The notes under the pieces are model-generated. The model saw only the letters and a program-made list of their open reading frames with translations. It was not told the DNA's origin and did not search any database. A stretch of DNA of 6,045 nt from an uncultured Clostridia bacterium (GTDB taxonomy: Bacteria; Bacillota; Clostridia; Christensenellales; CAG-138). The position numbers and the translations under genes are program-made. Below, piece after piece: positions 1-6,045 of this stretch (within the stretch, counting starts at the first letter, position 1; each line of letters begins with the position of its first letter). Location of the stretch: positions 1 to 6,045 of the forward strand of contig CAMHDC010000090.1 in NCBI GenBank assembly GCA_946183765.1. The letters are read 5' to 3'.

Positions 1-217
1 CCACGTGCTCGTAGGGCTCGTCCTCGGGGCCGAAGCGGTAGCCCATCTTCTCGTAATAGGCTTTGATGGGGAAGCCGAAGACCGCCCGATAGGCGTCCAT
101 GTCCGGGAGCGTGGGGATGCCCCGCTCCGAGAGCATGGTGTTGGCGATGGTCTTGCAGACCAGGGCGTCGTCCAATATGGTGCCGTTCCAGTCCCAGATG
201 ATCAATTCCGGCTTCAT
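1..217 (-). CDS. HAD-superfamily hydrolase (phosphatase-like), N-terminal 72 residues, cut by window edge
   Basis: Reading the minus strand from the ATG at 217 gives an open frame of 72 codons that runs off the left edge. It begins MKPELIIWDWNGTILDD. This is HAD motif I: a short hydrophobic strand, nucleophile Asp9, then W-N-G-T and an acidic pair (residues 16-17). The following helical stretch (about 18-70) looks like the start of an alpha-helical cap domain, as in phosphoglycolate phosphatase-like or beta-phosphoglucomutase-like members. HAD enzymes of this type form an aspartyl-phosphate on the first Asp and hydrolyse small phosphate esters in the cytoplasm. The usual second Asp (general acid/base) is Asn11 here, so substrate and even activity are uncertain. 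The start is supported by GGAGG (complement of 223-227) five bases upstream and by a promoter at 246-274. The gene is divergent from ftsK. Motifs II-IV lie outside the window, so only the superfamily can be called. Confidence 0.85.
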   Translation of the reverse strand, partial: MKPELIIWDWNGTILDDALVCKTIANTMLSERGIPTLPDMDAYRAVFGFPIKAYYEKMGYRFGPEDEPYEHV

Positions 218-245
218 AAGCCCCTCCCCGTGGATAGTGGAGTTA

Positions 246-274
246 AGTATACCTGACCTCGCGCCTTATTGCAA
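246..274 (-). promoter_or_regulatory. Sigma-70/SigA-type promoter for the HAD hydrolase gene
   Basis: On the minus strand, TTGCAA (269-274) and TATACT (246-251) are separated by exactly 17 bases (252-268), close to the housekeeping consensus TTGACA-N17-TATAAT. Transcription would start near 239, giving a leader of about 22 bases that contains the GGAGG ribosome binding site before the ATG at 217. It lies in the AT-richer intergenic region of an otherwise GC-rich window. This is a prediction from sequence only. Confidence 0.65.
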
Positions 275-297
275 GAGCAAGCATTTATTCACATACT
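269..297 (+). promoter_or_regulatory. Possible upstream promoter toward ftsK sharing the palindromic -35 box
   Basis: TTGCAA at 269-274 is its own reverse complement. Read on the plus strand it is followed after exactly 17 bases (275-291) by CATACT (292-297), a plausible but weaker -10 box. Transcription would start near 304 and read into ftsK. The same -35 box serves the minus-strand promoter, so the two would compete. It is weaker than the 325-353 promoter and may be fortuitous in AT-rich DNA. Confidence 0.35.
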
Positions 298-324
298 ATT
301 CACCGAACGGCGGCCCCGGCTTTC

Positions 325-353
325 TTGCCAAGGTTTGGAAGGGGGTGTATACT
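325..353 (+). promoter_or_regulatory. Sigma-70/SigA-type promoter for the ftsK-rimO-pgsA-cinA operon
   Basis: TTGCCA (325-330), a 17-base spacer (331-347) and TATACT (348-353) match the housekeeping consensus at four and five of six positions respectively. The predicted start is near 360, giving a leader of about 45 bases with AGGAG at 392-396 before the TTG start at 406. No other convincing promoter was noticed in the gene junctions downstream, so this is the likely main promoter of the operon within this window. Confidence 0.65.
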
Positions 354-368
354 ATTATAGAAATAATA
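353..368. repeat. AT inverted repeat over the predicted operon transcription start
   Basis: TATTAT (353-358) and ATAATA (363-368) are perfect 6-base inverted arms separated by AGAA. The centre, 360.5, coincides with the predicted start site of the 325-353 promoter. It could be a repressor operator, a weak hairpin at the mRNA 5' end, or chance in AT-rich DNA. There is no T-run after it, so it is not a terminator. Confidence 0.35.
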
Positions 369-391
369 TGGGGTGATATGTGCCCCGGTGC

Positions 392-396
392 AGGAG
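392..396 (+). promoter_or_regulatory. Ribosome binding site that fixes the TTG start of ftsK
   Basis: AGGAG lies nine bases before TTG at 406. An in-frame TGA at 397-399 stops the frame immediately upstream, so TTG is the first usable start. The next in-frame ATG (751-753) would remove the first two membrane segments, so TTG is clearly preferred. Confidence 0.75.
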
Positions 397-405
397 TGAA
401 AAACA

Positions 406-3400
406 TTGGCGCAGAAGAAGAAAACCGCCTCAAGCGGCGGAAAAAAGAATACGAAAAAGAGCGCGGCGAAGAAGCCGGCCCAGCCTAAGCTGACGGCGGC
501 GGAGCGCAGGGAGCAGAAGGAGGAAGCCATCCGCGAGGCCACGGTGCGGCAGCGGGTGGGCGCGGAGGTCTCGGGCGTGGTGCTCATCGCTTTGGGCATC
601 CTGCTGGGGCTGTACCTCTATCGGACCACGGACGCGCCTTTGGGCGTGGCCCTGCAGAAGGTGCTGTTCGGCGCCGTGGGCGTGGTGGCCTTCGGGCTGC
701 CGCCCTTTTTGCTGCTCCTGGGCGTCTTCGCCATCGCGGGCCGCAAGCGCATGCCCGCCTCGGGCCGACTGCTGGTGTGCGTGCTGCTGGTGGTGTTCGT
801 GGCGGCCCTCACCCAGCTGTTTACCGACTACAGCGCCCGGGACGCCGAGGGCAAGGCCGTCCCCATCGCCAAATTCATCGTGGAATGCTTCGATCGGGCG
901 GCTTCCCCCGCCATGAAGGCCTCGGAGAAGGTGGGCGGCGGCGTCATCGGCGGCCTTATCTGCTACGTGCTGGAGCTGATCGGCGGCAGGACCCTGTGCT
1001 CCGTGGCGGTCGTCGCGGGCATCGTGGTGTGTTTGCTGTGCATCACCCGCATCAGCCTCAAGACCTTCCCGGAGCTGCTCAAGAACAAGATGGTGGACGC
1101 CATCGAGCGCCTGGACGCGGAGGCCCCGGAGGACGATTACGACGAGGTGGCCTCGGAGCCCAACGCCGTGGCCGCCCGCAAGCTGAAGTCCCTGTTCATC
1201 CAGTCCGTGGAGGATGAGCAGCAGACCCCCGTCCCGGAGGTGGACCCGGACAAGCTGGGGCATCTGGAGGACATCCCCCAGCCCGGCGGCAAGACGAAGC
1301 CCAAGGCGGAGCCCGCGCCGAAGAAAAAGAGCAAGGTGCCCTTCGACGAGGCCTTCTTCGTCCCCGAGGCGGAGGAGCCCAAAAAGCGGCCCATGGGGGA
1401 GGACGATCTCTCCTTCTTCCCCACCGGCGGCCCCCTGACCAAGAAATCCAAGACCGTGGGGCCCGACTTCGTGGACGAGCCCATCGACGACGTGCTGCGG
1501 CTCCCCGGCGACGGGCCTTTGCCCGCCAACAAACCGGTGCCCGATCTGACGCCCGAACTGCCCAAGGAGGACCTGTTCAAGATGCCGCCCCGGCGGTCCA
1601 AGATGAGCCGGCGGTCGGAGGAGCCGGCCCCCGCGCCCCAGGACGCCCCGACGGAGCCCACGCTCCTGGAGGAGGTGTCCGTCTTCGGACCGGAGCCTGG
1701 GTTGGAGGAGGTCCCCGAGGCCGCGCCCGCCGTCACCCGGCCCGCGGATCCCAAGCATATGACCATGGACGACCTCAAGGCCTTCACCGAGACCACGCCC
1801 TACGAGGAAGGCGAAGCGCCCCTGCCGGAGCCGGAACGGGCCCCCGACAAGAAGTTCGTCTACCACGACGAGGCCACCGGCGAAGCGCTACCGGAGCCCA
1901 TGGAGGCTCCCGTCGTCGAGTATCAGCGGCCCTCCCTGGATGTGCTCAAGACCCCCGAAAAGAATTACCGCACGGCCTCCGAGACCCCGGAGAAGACCAT
2001 GGACCTGCTGATCGAGACGCTGGCCAGCTTCAACATCGAATGCCGGCCTCTGGGCTGGTCCGTGGGCCCGGTGGTCACGCGCTATGAACTGCAGCCCGCC
2101 CGGGGCGTGCGGGTGAACCGGATCACCACCCTCAGCAACGATTTGGCCCTCGCCTTGGCCGCCCCCCGGGTGCGCATCGAGGCGCCCATCCCCGGCAAGG
2201 CCGCCGTGGGCGTGGAGGTGCCCAACAAGACCGCCGCCACCGTGCTTTTGAAGGAGATCATCGACACCGATGAGTTCAAAAACGCCAAGTCCCCCGTGAC
2301 CATGGCCATCGGCAAGGACATCGGCGGCAAGATCGTGGTGGCGGACCTCGCCAAGATGCCCCACATGCTGATCGCCGGTTCCACCGGCTCCGGCAAATCC
2401 GTGTGCATCAACGACATCATCCTGTCCATGATCTACAAGTCCGCCCCCGCGGACCTCAGGCTCATCATGGTGGACCCCAAGCAGGTGGAGCTCTCCGTGT
2501 ACAGCACCCTGCCCCACCTGCTCATCCCCGTGGTCACCGATCCCAAGAAGGCCGCCAGCGCCCTCCGCTGGGCCGTCAACGAGATGACCATGCGGTATAA
2601 GAAATTCAGCGACCGGGGCGCCCGGGATCTGGCCCGCTACAACGAGATCCAGGAGGAGGAGCGGAATCGGCTGCCCCGGATCGTGGTCATCGTGGACGAG
2701 CTGGCCGACCTCATGATGGTGGCCCCCGACGAGGTGGAGGACTGCATCTGCCGCATCGCCCAGCTGGGCCGCGCCGCGGGCATCCACCTGATCGTAGCCA
2801 CCCAGCGGCCCTCCGCCGACGTCATCACCGGTCTTATCAAAGCGAACATTCCCAGCCGCGCGGCCTTCGCCGTCAGCTCCGCCATCGACTCCCGGATCAT
2901 TCTGGACAGCACCGGCGCGGAGAAGCTCCTGGGCCGGGGCGACTGCCTCTTCCATCCCAACGGGGCGGCCAAGCCCACCCGGCTCCAGGCGGCCTTCGTC
3001 TCCGACGAGGAGGTGGAGGCGGTGGTCAACGACATCAAGACCCGCAACGGCAGCGAACCCCAATACGACAAGGACGTGGAACAGGCCATGTCCGGGGCCG
3101 CCGGCGGCGCCAAGGGCGGCGTCTTCGGCGAGGGCAAGCAGGAGGACGAACTTTTGGGCGAAGCGGTCCGGATCGTGCTCGACTCCGGCCAGGCGTCCAT
3201 CTCCATGATCCAGCGCAAGCTTCGGGTGGGCTACGCCCGGGCGGCCCGGCTGGTGGACATGATGGAGGAGCAGGGCTACGTGTCCGGCTTCGACGGCAGC
3301 AAGCCCCGGAAGGTGCTCATCAAGCGCTCCCAGTGGGAGGCCATCTTCGGCGACGGGTCCGGCAGCTATGCTGCGAATGACGAAGGCGCGGAGGACGACG

Positions 3401-3435
3401 ACGCGCCCTGGGACGAGGACGAGGAGAAGGTATGA
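406..3435 (+). CDS. ftsK: DNA translocase FtsK/SpoIIIE
   Basis: Septum-anchored, hexameric ATP-driven pump that moves chromosomal DNA during division, and into the forespore in sporulating Firmicutes. The 1009 residues comprise a Lys-rich cytoplasmic N-terminus (1-50); hydrophobic membrane segments near 52-72, 86-111, 121-140 and 196-213, with a Gly-rich hydrophobic stretch at 177-193; a Pro/Glu/Lys-rich linker of about 270 residues (237-505); and the motor from about 506. Walker A is GSTGSGKS at 658-665 (Lys664). Walker B is IVVIVDE ending at Asp764-Glu765, and ATQRPS is at 798-803. The C-terminal winged-helix gamma domain (about 913-973), which reads orienting DNA motifs in this family, is intact, with GYARAARL at 942-949 and GSKPRKVL at 964-971. 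A very acidic tail ends the protein. It is longer than B. subtilis SpoIIIE (787 residues), mostly because of the linker. The start is TTG. It is the first gene of the operon and its stop overlaps rimO (ATGA). SpoIIIE versus FtsK/SftA-type role cannot be decided from sequence. Confidence 0.97.
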   Translation: MAQKKKTASSGGKKNTKKSAAKKPAQPKLTAAERREQKEEAIREATVRQRVGAEVSGVVLIALGILLGLYLYRTTDAPLGVALQKVLFGAVGVVAFGLPPFLLLLGVFAIAGRKRMPASGRLLVCVLLVVFVAALTQLFTDYSARDAEGKAVPIAKFIVECFDRAASPAMKASEKVGGGVIGGLICYVLELIGGRTLCSVAVVAGIVVCLLCITRISLKTFPELLKNKMVDAIERLDAEAPEDDYDEVASEPNAVAARKLKSLFIQSVEDEQQTPVPEVDPDKLGHLEDIPQPGGKTKPKAEPAPKKKSKVPFDEAFFVPEAEEPKKRPMGEDDLSFFPTGGPLTKKSKTVGPDFVDEPIDDVLRLPGDGPLPANKPVPDLTPELPKEDLFKMPPRRSKMSRRSEEPAPAPQDAPTEPTLLEEVSVFGPEPGLEEVPEAAPAVTRPADPKHMTMDDLKAFTETTPYEEGEAPLPEPERAPDKKFVYHDEATGEALPEPMEAPVVEYQRPSLDVLKTPEKNYRTASETPEKTMDLLIETLASFNIECRPLGWSVGPVVTRYELQPARGVRVNRITTLSNDLALALAAPRVRIEAPIPGKAAVGVEVPNKTAATVLLKEIIDTDEFKNAKSPVTMAIGKDIGGKIVVADLAKMPHMLIAGSTGSGKSVCINDIILSMIYKSAPADLRLIMVDPKQVELSVYSTLPHLLIPVVTDPKKAASALRWAVNEMTMRYKKFSDRGARDLARYNEIQEEERNRLPRIVVIVDELADLMMVAPDEVEDCICRIAQLGRAAGIHLIVATQRPSADVITGLIKANIPSRAAFAVSSAIDSRIILDSTGAEKLLGRGDCLFHPNGAAKPTRLQAAFVSDEEVEAVVNDIKTRNGSEPQYDKDVEQAMSGAAGGAKGGVFGEGKQEDELLGEAVRIVLDSGQASISMIQRKLRVGYARAARLVDMMEEQGYVSGFDGSKPRKVLIKRSQWEAIFGDGSGSYAANDEGAEDDDAPWDEDEEKV

Positions 3436-4727
3436 AGGTAGGCGTCATCAGCCTGGGCTGCGCCAAGAACCAGGTGGACACGGAGCGGATGCTGGGCCTG
3501 CTGCAGCGGTTCGGCTATGATTTCACCCCCGATCCCGGCGAAGCGGAGGTGCTGATCGTGAACACCTGCGGGTTCATCGACCCGGCCAAGGAGGAATCCA
3601 TCAACACCATCCTGGAGATGGCTCAATATAAGGAGCGGGGCCGGTGCCGGGCGCTGGTGGCCACGGGCTGCCTCACGGAGCGATACCGGGCGGACCTTTC
3701 GGAGGCCCTGCCGGAGATCGACATCCTGCTGGGGGTCCGGGAGTACGAGAAGCTCCCGGGGCTCCTCGCCGAAAAGCTGGGCCTGCCCCTGCCCCAGCGC
3801 AGCTGCGGCCTCTCCGACCGGCTTTTGACCACGCCCCCCTATCGGGCTTTCCTCAGGACCGGCGACGGGTGCAACAACCGCTGCACCTACTGCGCCATCC
3901 CCCTCATCCGCGGGAACCTGTGCTCGGAGCCCGTGGAGCAGCTGATCGACGAAGCCAGGGCCCTGGCGGACCGGGGCGTCACGGAGCTCACCGTCATCGC
4001 CCAGGACACCTCGGGCTACGGAGTGGACCGGTACGGGAAGTCCATGCTGGTGCCGCTGCTGAAGGCGCTCAACGGCATCGATTCCCTCCACTGGGTCCGG
4101 GTCCTCTACACCTACCCTGACACGGTGAACGAAGGGCTGCTGGACACCCTCGCCGAAGGCGAAAAGCTGATCCCCTATCTGGACATCCCCCTGCAGCACA
4201 TCGACGACGACATTCTGCAGCGCATGCACCGCCGGGGCAGCGGGGCCTATATCCGCAGGCTCCTGGACTATCTCTATAAGAATTATCCCGATTTCACCCT
4301 GCGCACCACCATGATGGTGGGCTTCCCCGGGGAGACGGAATCGCAGTTTCAGACCCTGCTCGCCTTCCTGCGGGACTATCCCTTCGACCGGGTGGGCGCC
4401 TTCGCCTTCTCCCCCGAGGAGGGCACGAAGGCCGCGACGATGCCGGACCAGGTGCCGGACAAGATCAAGCAGGCGCGCCTTGCCGCCCTCATGGCCCAAC
4501 AGAAGCCCATCTCTCTCGAGCGCAACCGGCGCTGGGTAGGGCGACAGACGGAGCTGCTGATCGAGGAACTGACCCACACCCATGCCGTCGGACGGACCCC
4601 CCGGGAGGCCCCGGACGTGGACGGCCGGGTGAAGATCCCCCGCAGGAGCTATCACGCCATCGGCGAATACGAGCCCATCGTGCTCACGGCTGCCGGAGAG
4701 TACGATATGAAAGGAGAAAGCCTGTGA
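3432..4727 (+). CDS. rimO: Ribosomal protein S12 (Asp) methylthiotransferase RimO
   Basis: Cytoplasmic radical-SAM enzyme that adds a beta-methylthio group to a conserved Asp (position 88/89) of ribosomal protein S12, using two 4Fe-4S clusters. The 431 residues show all three domains. The N-terminal UPF0004 domain has auxiliary-cluster cysteines Cys10 (SLGCAKN), Cys46 (NTCGF) and Cys80 (ATGC). The radical-SAM core has the Cys147-x3-Cys151-x2-Cys154 motif, followed by AQDTSGYG (190-197), DIPLQH (251-256) and VGFPGET (296-302). A TRAM domain occupies about 367-428. GRTPREAPDVDG (387-398) in the TRAM domain favours RimO over the tRNA enzymes MiaB and MtaB. Full length for the family. The ATG overlaps the ftsK stop by four bases, and AGGAG (3422-3426) lies five bases upstream inside ftsK, so translation is probably coupled. 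One oddity is Glu166 where SRP-type sequences usually carry Arg. Confidence 0.96.
   Translation: MKVGVISLGCAKNQVDTERMLGLLQRFGYDFTPDPGEAEVLIVNTCGFIDPAKEESINTILEMAQYKERGRCRALVATGCLTERYRADLSEALPEIDILLGVREYEKLPGLLAEKLGLPLPQRSCGLSDRLLTTPPYRAFLRTGDGCNNRCTYCAIPLIRGNLCSEPVEQLIDEARALADRGVTELTVIAQDTSGYGVDRYGKSMLVPLLKALNGIDSLHWVRVLYTYPDTVNEGLLDTLAEGEKLIPYLDIPLQHIDDDILQRMHRRGSGAYIRRLLDYLYKNYPDFTLRTTMMVGFPGETESQFQTLLAFLRDYPFDRVGAFAFSPEEGTKAATMPDQVPDKIKQARLAALMAQQKPISLERNRRWVGRQTELLIEELTHTHAVGRTPREAPDVDGRVKIPRRSYHAIGEYEPIVLTAAGEYDMKGESL
4711..4716 (+). promoter_or_regulatory. Ribosome binding site that favours the GTG start of pgsA
   Basis: AAGGAG inside the 3' end of rimO lies seven bases before GTG at 4724 but sixteen before the in-frame ATG at 4733. 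Spacing therefore favours GTG. Family comparison points the other way, because many PgsA proteins begin at the residues encoded from 4733 (MNLPNKLT). Confidence 0.6.
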
Positions 4728-5266
4728 AAGGAATGAATCTGCCCAACAAGCTGACCATCCTGCGCATCATTCTGGTGCCCTTCATCATCCTTTGTTTTTA
4801 CCTGCCCCGCAGCTGGGGCATGTGGGTGGCGGTGGTCCTGTTCGTCGCCGCCGCTGTCACCGACACCGTGGACGGCCGCTACGCCCGGGCCCACGGCATG
4901 GTCACGGATTTCGGCAAGTTCATGGACCCCATCGCGGACAAGCTCCTGGTGAACTCCGTTCTGATCATGCTGACCGCTCAGGGTCTGGTACATCCCGTGG
5001 CGACCATCCTCTTCATCGCCCGGGAGTTCGTGATCTCCGGCCTCCGACTGGTGGCGGCGGGCAAGGGCGTGGTGCTGGCGGCCGGGAACCTGGGGAAGAT
5101 CAAGACCACCTTACAGGACATCGCCCTGCCCTTTATGATGGTGAGCCACCTGTGGCTGCCCTTCAGGATCGTCGGCGTCGTCCTTCTCTACGCCTCCCTC
5201 GTCATGTCCCTGTGGTCCGGCTGGGACTACGTGTATACAAACAGAAAACTGATCGCACAGGAGTAA
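4724..5266 (+). CDS. pgsA: CDP-diacylglycerol--glycerol-3-phosphate 3-phosphatidyltransferase
   Basis: Integral membrane enzyme that transfers a phosphatidyl group from CDP-diacylglycerol to sn-glycerol-3-phosphate, giving phosphatidylglycerol phosphate and CMP. This is the committed step to phosphatidylglycerol and cardiolipin. The complete CDP-alcohol phosphotransferase signature is present: Asp47-x2-Asp50-Gly51-x2-Ala54-Arg55-x8-Gly64-x3-Asp68-x3-Asp72. Its aspartates bind the metals and the CDP moiety in this family. The later REFVISGLRL (100-109) and GNLGKIKTTLQ (121-131) are typical of PgsA rather than of phosphatidylserine or cardiolipin synthases. Hydrophobic segments lie near 11-28, 32-46, 75-98, 133-145 and 148-166. 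The 180-residue length is normal for the family. GTG at 4724 overlaps the rimO stop (GTGA) and has AAGGAG seven bases upstream; ATG at 4733 is the alternative and would remove three residues. It lies third in the operon, four bases before cinA. Confidence 0.95.
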   Translation: MKGMNLPNKLTILRIILVPFIILCFYLPRSWGMWVAVVLFVAAAVTDTVDGRYARAHGMVTDFGKFMDPIADKLLVNSVLIMLTAQGLVHPVATILFIAREFVISGLRLVAAGKGVVLAAGNLGKIKTTLQDIALPFMMVSHLWLPFRIVGVVLLYASLVMSLWSGWDYVYTNRKLIAQE

Positions 5267-5269
5267 TCT

Positions 5270-6045
5270 ATGATCGCGGAAATCATTTGTGTCGGCACCG
5301 AGCTGCTCATGGGGCAGATCGTGAACACCAACGCCCAGTTTATGGCTGAAAAGCTGGCGCCTCTGGGCGTGGATCTGTACCGCCAGCAGGTGGTGGGCGA
5401 CAACCCCCAGCGGCTCACGGAAGCGGTGCTCACCGCCCTGGACCGCTCGGACGTGGTGCTGTTCTCCGGCGGCCTCGGGCCCACGGAGGACGATCTCACC
5501 AAGGAGACCGTGGCGGCGGCCCTGGGGCTTGATCTCGTCCTCTATCCCGAGGAATGGGACCGGATCGTGGCCTACTTCAAAGGCCGCGGCCGGGCGCCCG
5601 CCCCCAACAACAAGAAGCAGGCCATGTTCCCTTCCACCCATTGCACCATCCTCCCCAACCCCCGGGGCACCGCCCCCGGCTGCCTCATGGAGAAGGACGG
5701 CAAGGCGGCCATCCTCATGCCCGGCCCGCCGAGGGAGCTTCGGCCCATGTTCACGGACTACGTGATGCCGTATCTCGAGCAGCGCAGCGGGCACAGGCTC
5801 TACACCCACATGCTCCGCATCTTCGGCAAGGGCGAGAGCGACGTGGAGTATGAGCTGAAAGATCTGTTCGACGCCCAGACCAACCCCACGCTGGCCACCT
5901 ACTGCGAGACCGGCGAGGTGAAGCTGAGGATCACCGCCCAGGCAAAGACCGACGCCGAGGGCGAGGCCCTCCTCTCCCCCGTGGTCTCCGAGGTGGAGCG
6001 CCGCTTTGGGGACGTGGTTTACTCCGAGAACGACGAGGAGCTGGC
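5270..6045 (+). CDS. cinA: CinA family protein (competence/damage-inducible protein A), N-terminal 258 residues, cut by window edge
   Basis: The frame opens at ATG 5270, three bases after the pgsA stop and six bases after AGGAG (5259-5263), and runs off the right edge. The visible part is the MoCF/molybdopterin-binding-like (COG1058) domain. Its motifs in order are VGTELLMGQIVNTNA (8-22), SGGLGPTEDDLTKETVA (66-82), NNKKQA (113-118), NPRGTAPG (130-137), MPGPPREL (150-157) and FGKGES (starting near 183). The order and wording match CinA rather than MogA or MoeA. In characterised relatives the N-terminal domain has ADP-ribose pyrophosphatase activity and the C-terminal domain deamidates nicotinamide mononucleotide, giving a role in NAD salvage. 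Linkage to competence comes from co-transcription with recA in some Gram-positives. The C-terminal amidase domain would begin beyond the window, so whether it is present cannot be seen. Confidence 0.94.
   Translation, partial: MIAEIICVGTELLMGQIVNTNAQFMAEKLAPLGVDLYRQQVVGDNPQRLTEAVLTALDRSDVVLFSGGLGPTEDDLTKETVAAALGLDLVLYPEEWDRIVAYFKGRGRAPAPNNKKQAMFPSTHCTILPNPRGTAPGCLMEKDGKAAILMPGPPRELRPMFTDYVMPYLEQRSGHRLYTHMLRIFGKGESDVEYELKDLFDAQTNPTLATYCETGEVKLRITAQAKTDAEGEALLSPVVSEVERRFGDVVYSENDEEL

Noticed and set aside
368..376. Two-codon upstream open frame (ATG GGG TGA) in the ftsK leader
   Set aside because: No ribosome binding site and too short to interpret. It is probably chance.
370..386. GGGG/CCCC hairpin in the ftsK leader as attenuator or riboswitch
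   Set aside because: Only four G-C pairs plus possible wobble pairs, with no T-run. The roughly 45-base leader is too short for a known riboswitch.
99..488. Plus-strand open frame across the intergenic region into ftsK, including an ATG at 378
   Set aside because: It covers the HAD gene in antisense, both promoters and the ftsK start in another frame. The part after 378 is a frame-shifted reading of the ftsK N-terminus with no homology.
430..1866. Long antisense open frame (478 codons) opposite ftsK
   Set aside because: It mirrors the GC-rich third positions of ftsK. The translation is a low-complexity Gly/His/Leu/Arg-rich product with no motif, and ftsK is unmistakable on the other strand.
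1888..3063. Antisense open frame (391 codons) opposite the FtsK motor domain
   Set aside because: The Gly/His/Asp/Val-rich composition is typical of the complement of a GC-rich coding region. No recognisable domain, and it sits over the conserved Walker motifs.
3366..4655. Antisense open frame (429 codons) opposite rimO
   Set aside because: Shadow of rimO, whose cysteine motifs and TRAM domain define the true strand. No family resemblance in the antisense product.
5111..5809. Antisense open frame (232 codons) opposite the pgsA-cinA junction
   Set aside because: It crosses two well-supported genes and has no motif or sensible start context.
5270..6045. Possible molybdenum cofactor gene (MogA/MoeA-like)
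   Set aside because: The domain is shared, but the specific motif order, NNKKQA plus NPRGTAPG plus MPGPPREL, and the position after pgsA identify CinA.

Overview
This is a GC-rich stretch of chromosome with strong AGGAG-type ribosome binding sites and tightly packed genes. The order ftsK/spoIIIE - rimO - pgsA - cinA is a familiar core cluster of Firmicutes, where recA commonly follows. High GC combined with this order suggests a GC-rich member of the Clostridia, perhaps a gut Oscillospirales/Ruminococcaceae-type organism. That placement is inferred from gene order and composition, not from a phylogenetic marker.

Layout: the left edge (1-217) carries the 5' end of a HAD-superfamily hydrolase gene on the minus strand. 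Bases 218-405 form an AT-richer divergent intergenic region with promoter-like elements in both directions. From 406 to the right edge everything is on the plus strand and nearly without gaps: the DNA translocase FtsK/SpoIIIE (406-3435, TTG start), RimO (3432-4727), PgsA (4724-5266) and the N-terminal part of CinA (5270 to the window end). The first two junctions are 4-base stop/start overlaps and the third is a 3-base gap, so the four genes look like one translationally coupled operon read from the 325-353 promoter. I see no intrinsic terminator, tRNA, rRNA, mobile element or CRISPR array.

Function: the operon groups housekeeping proteins that do not form one pathway. They cover chromosome pumping through the division or sporulation septum (FtsK), methylthiolation of ribosomal protein S12 (RimO), the committed step of phosphatidylglycerol synthesis (PgsA), and pyridine nucleotide salvage/repair or a competence-linked role (CinA).

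I do not find an undescribed system here. The points most worth a second look are small: a symmetric promoter arrangement in which one palindromic -35 box could serve both strands, an AT inverted repeat over the predicted operon transcription start, an Asn in place of the second Asp of the HAD motif, and a Glu where methylthiotransferases usually have Arg just after the radical-SAM cysteine motif in RimO.
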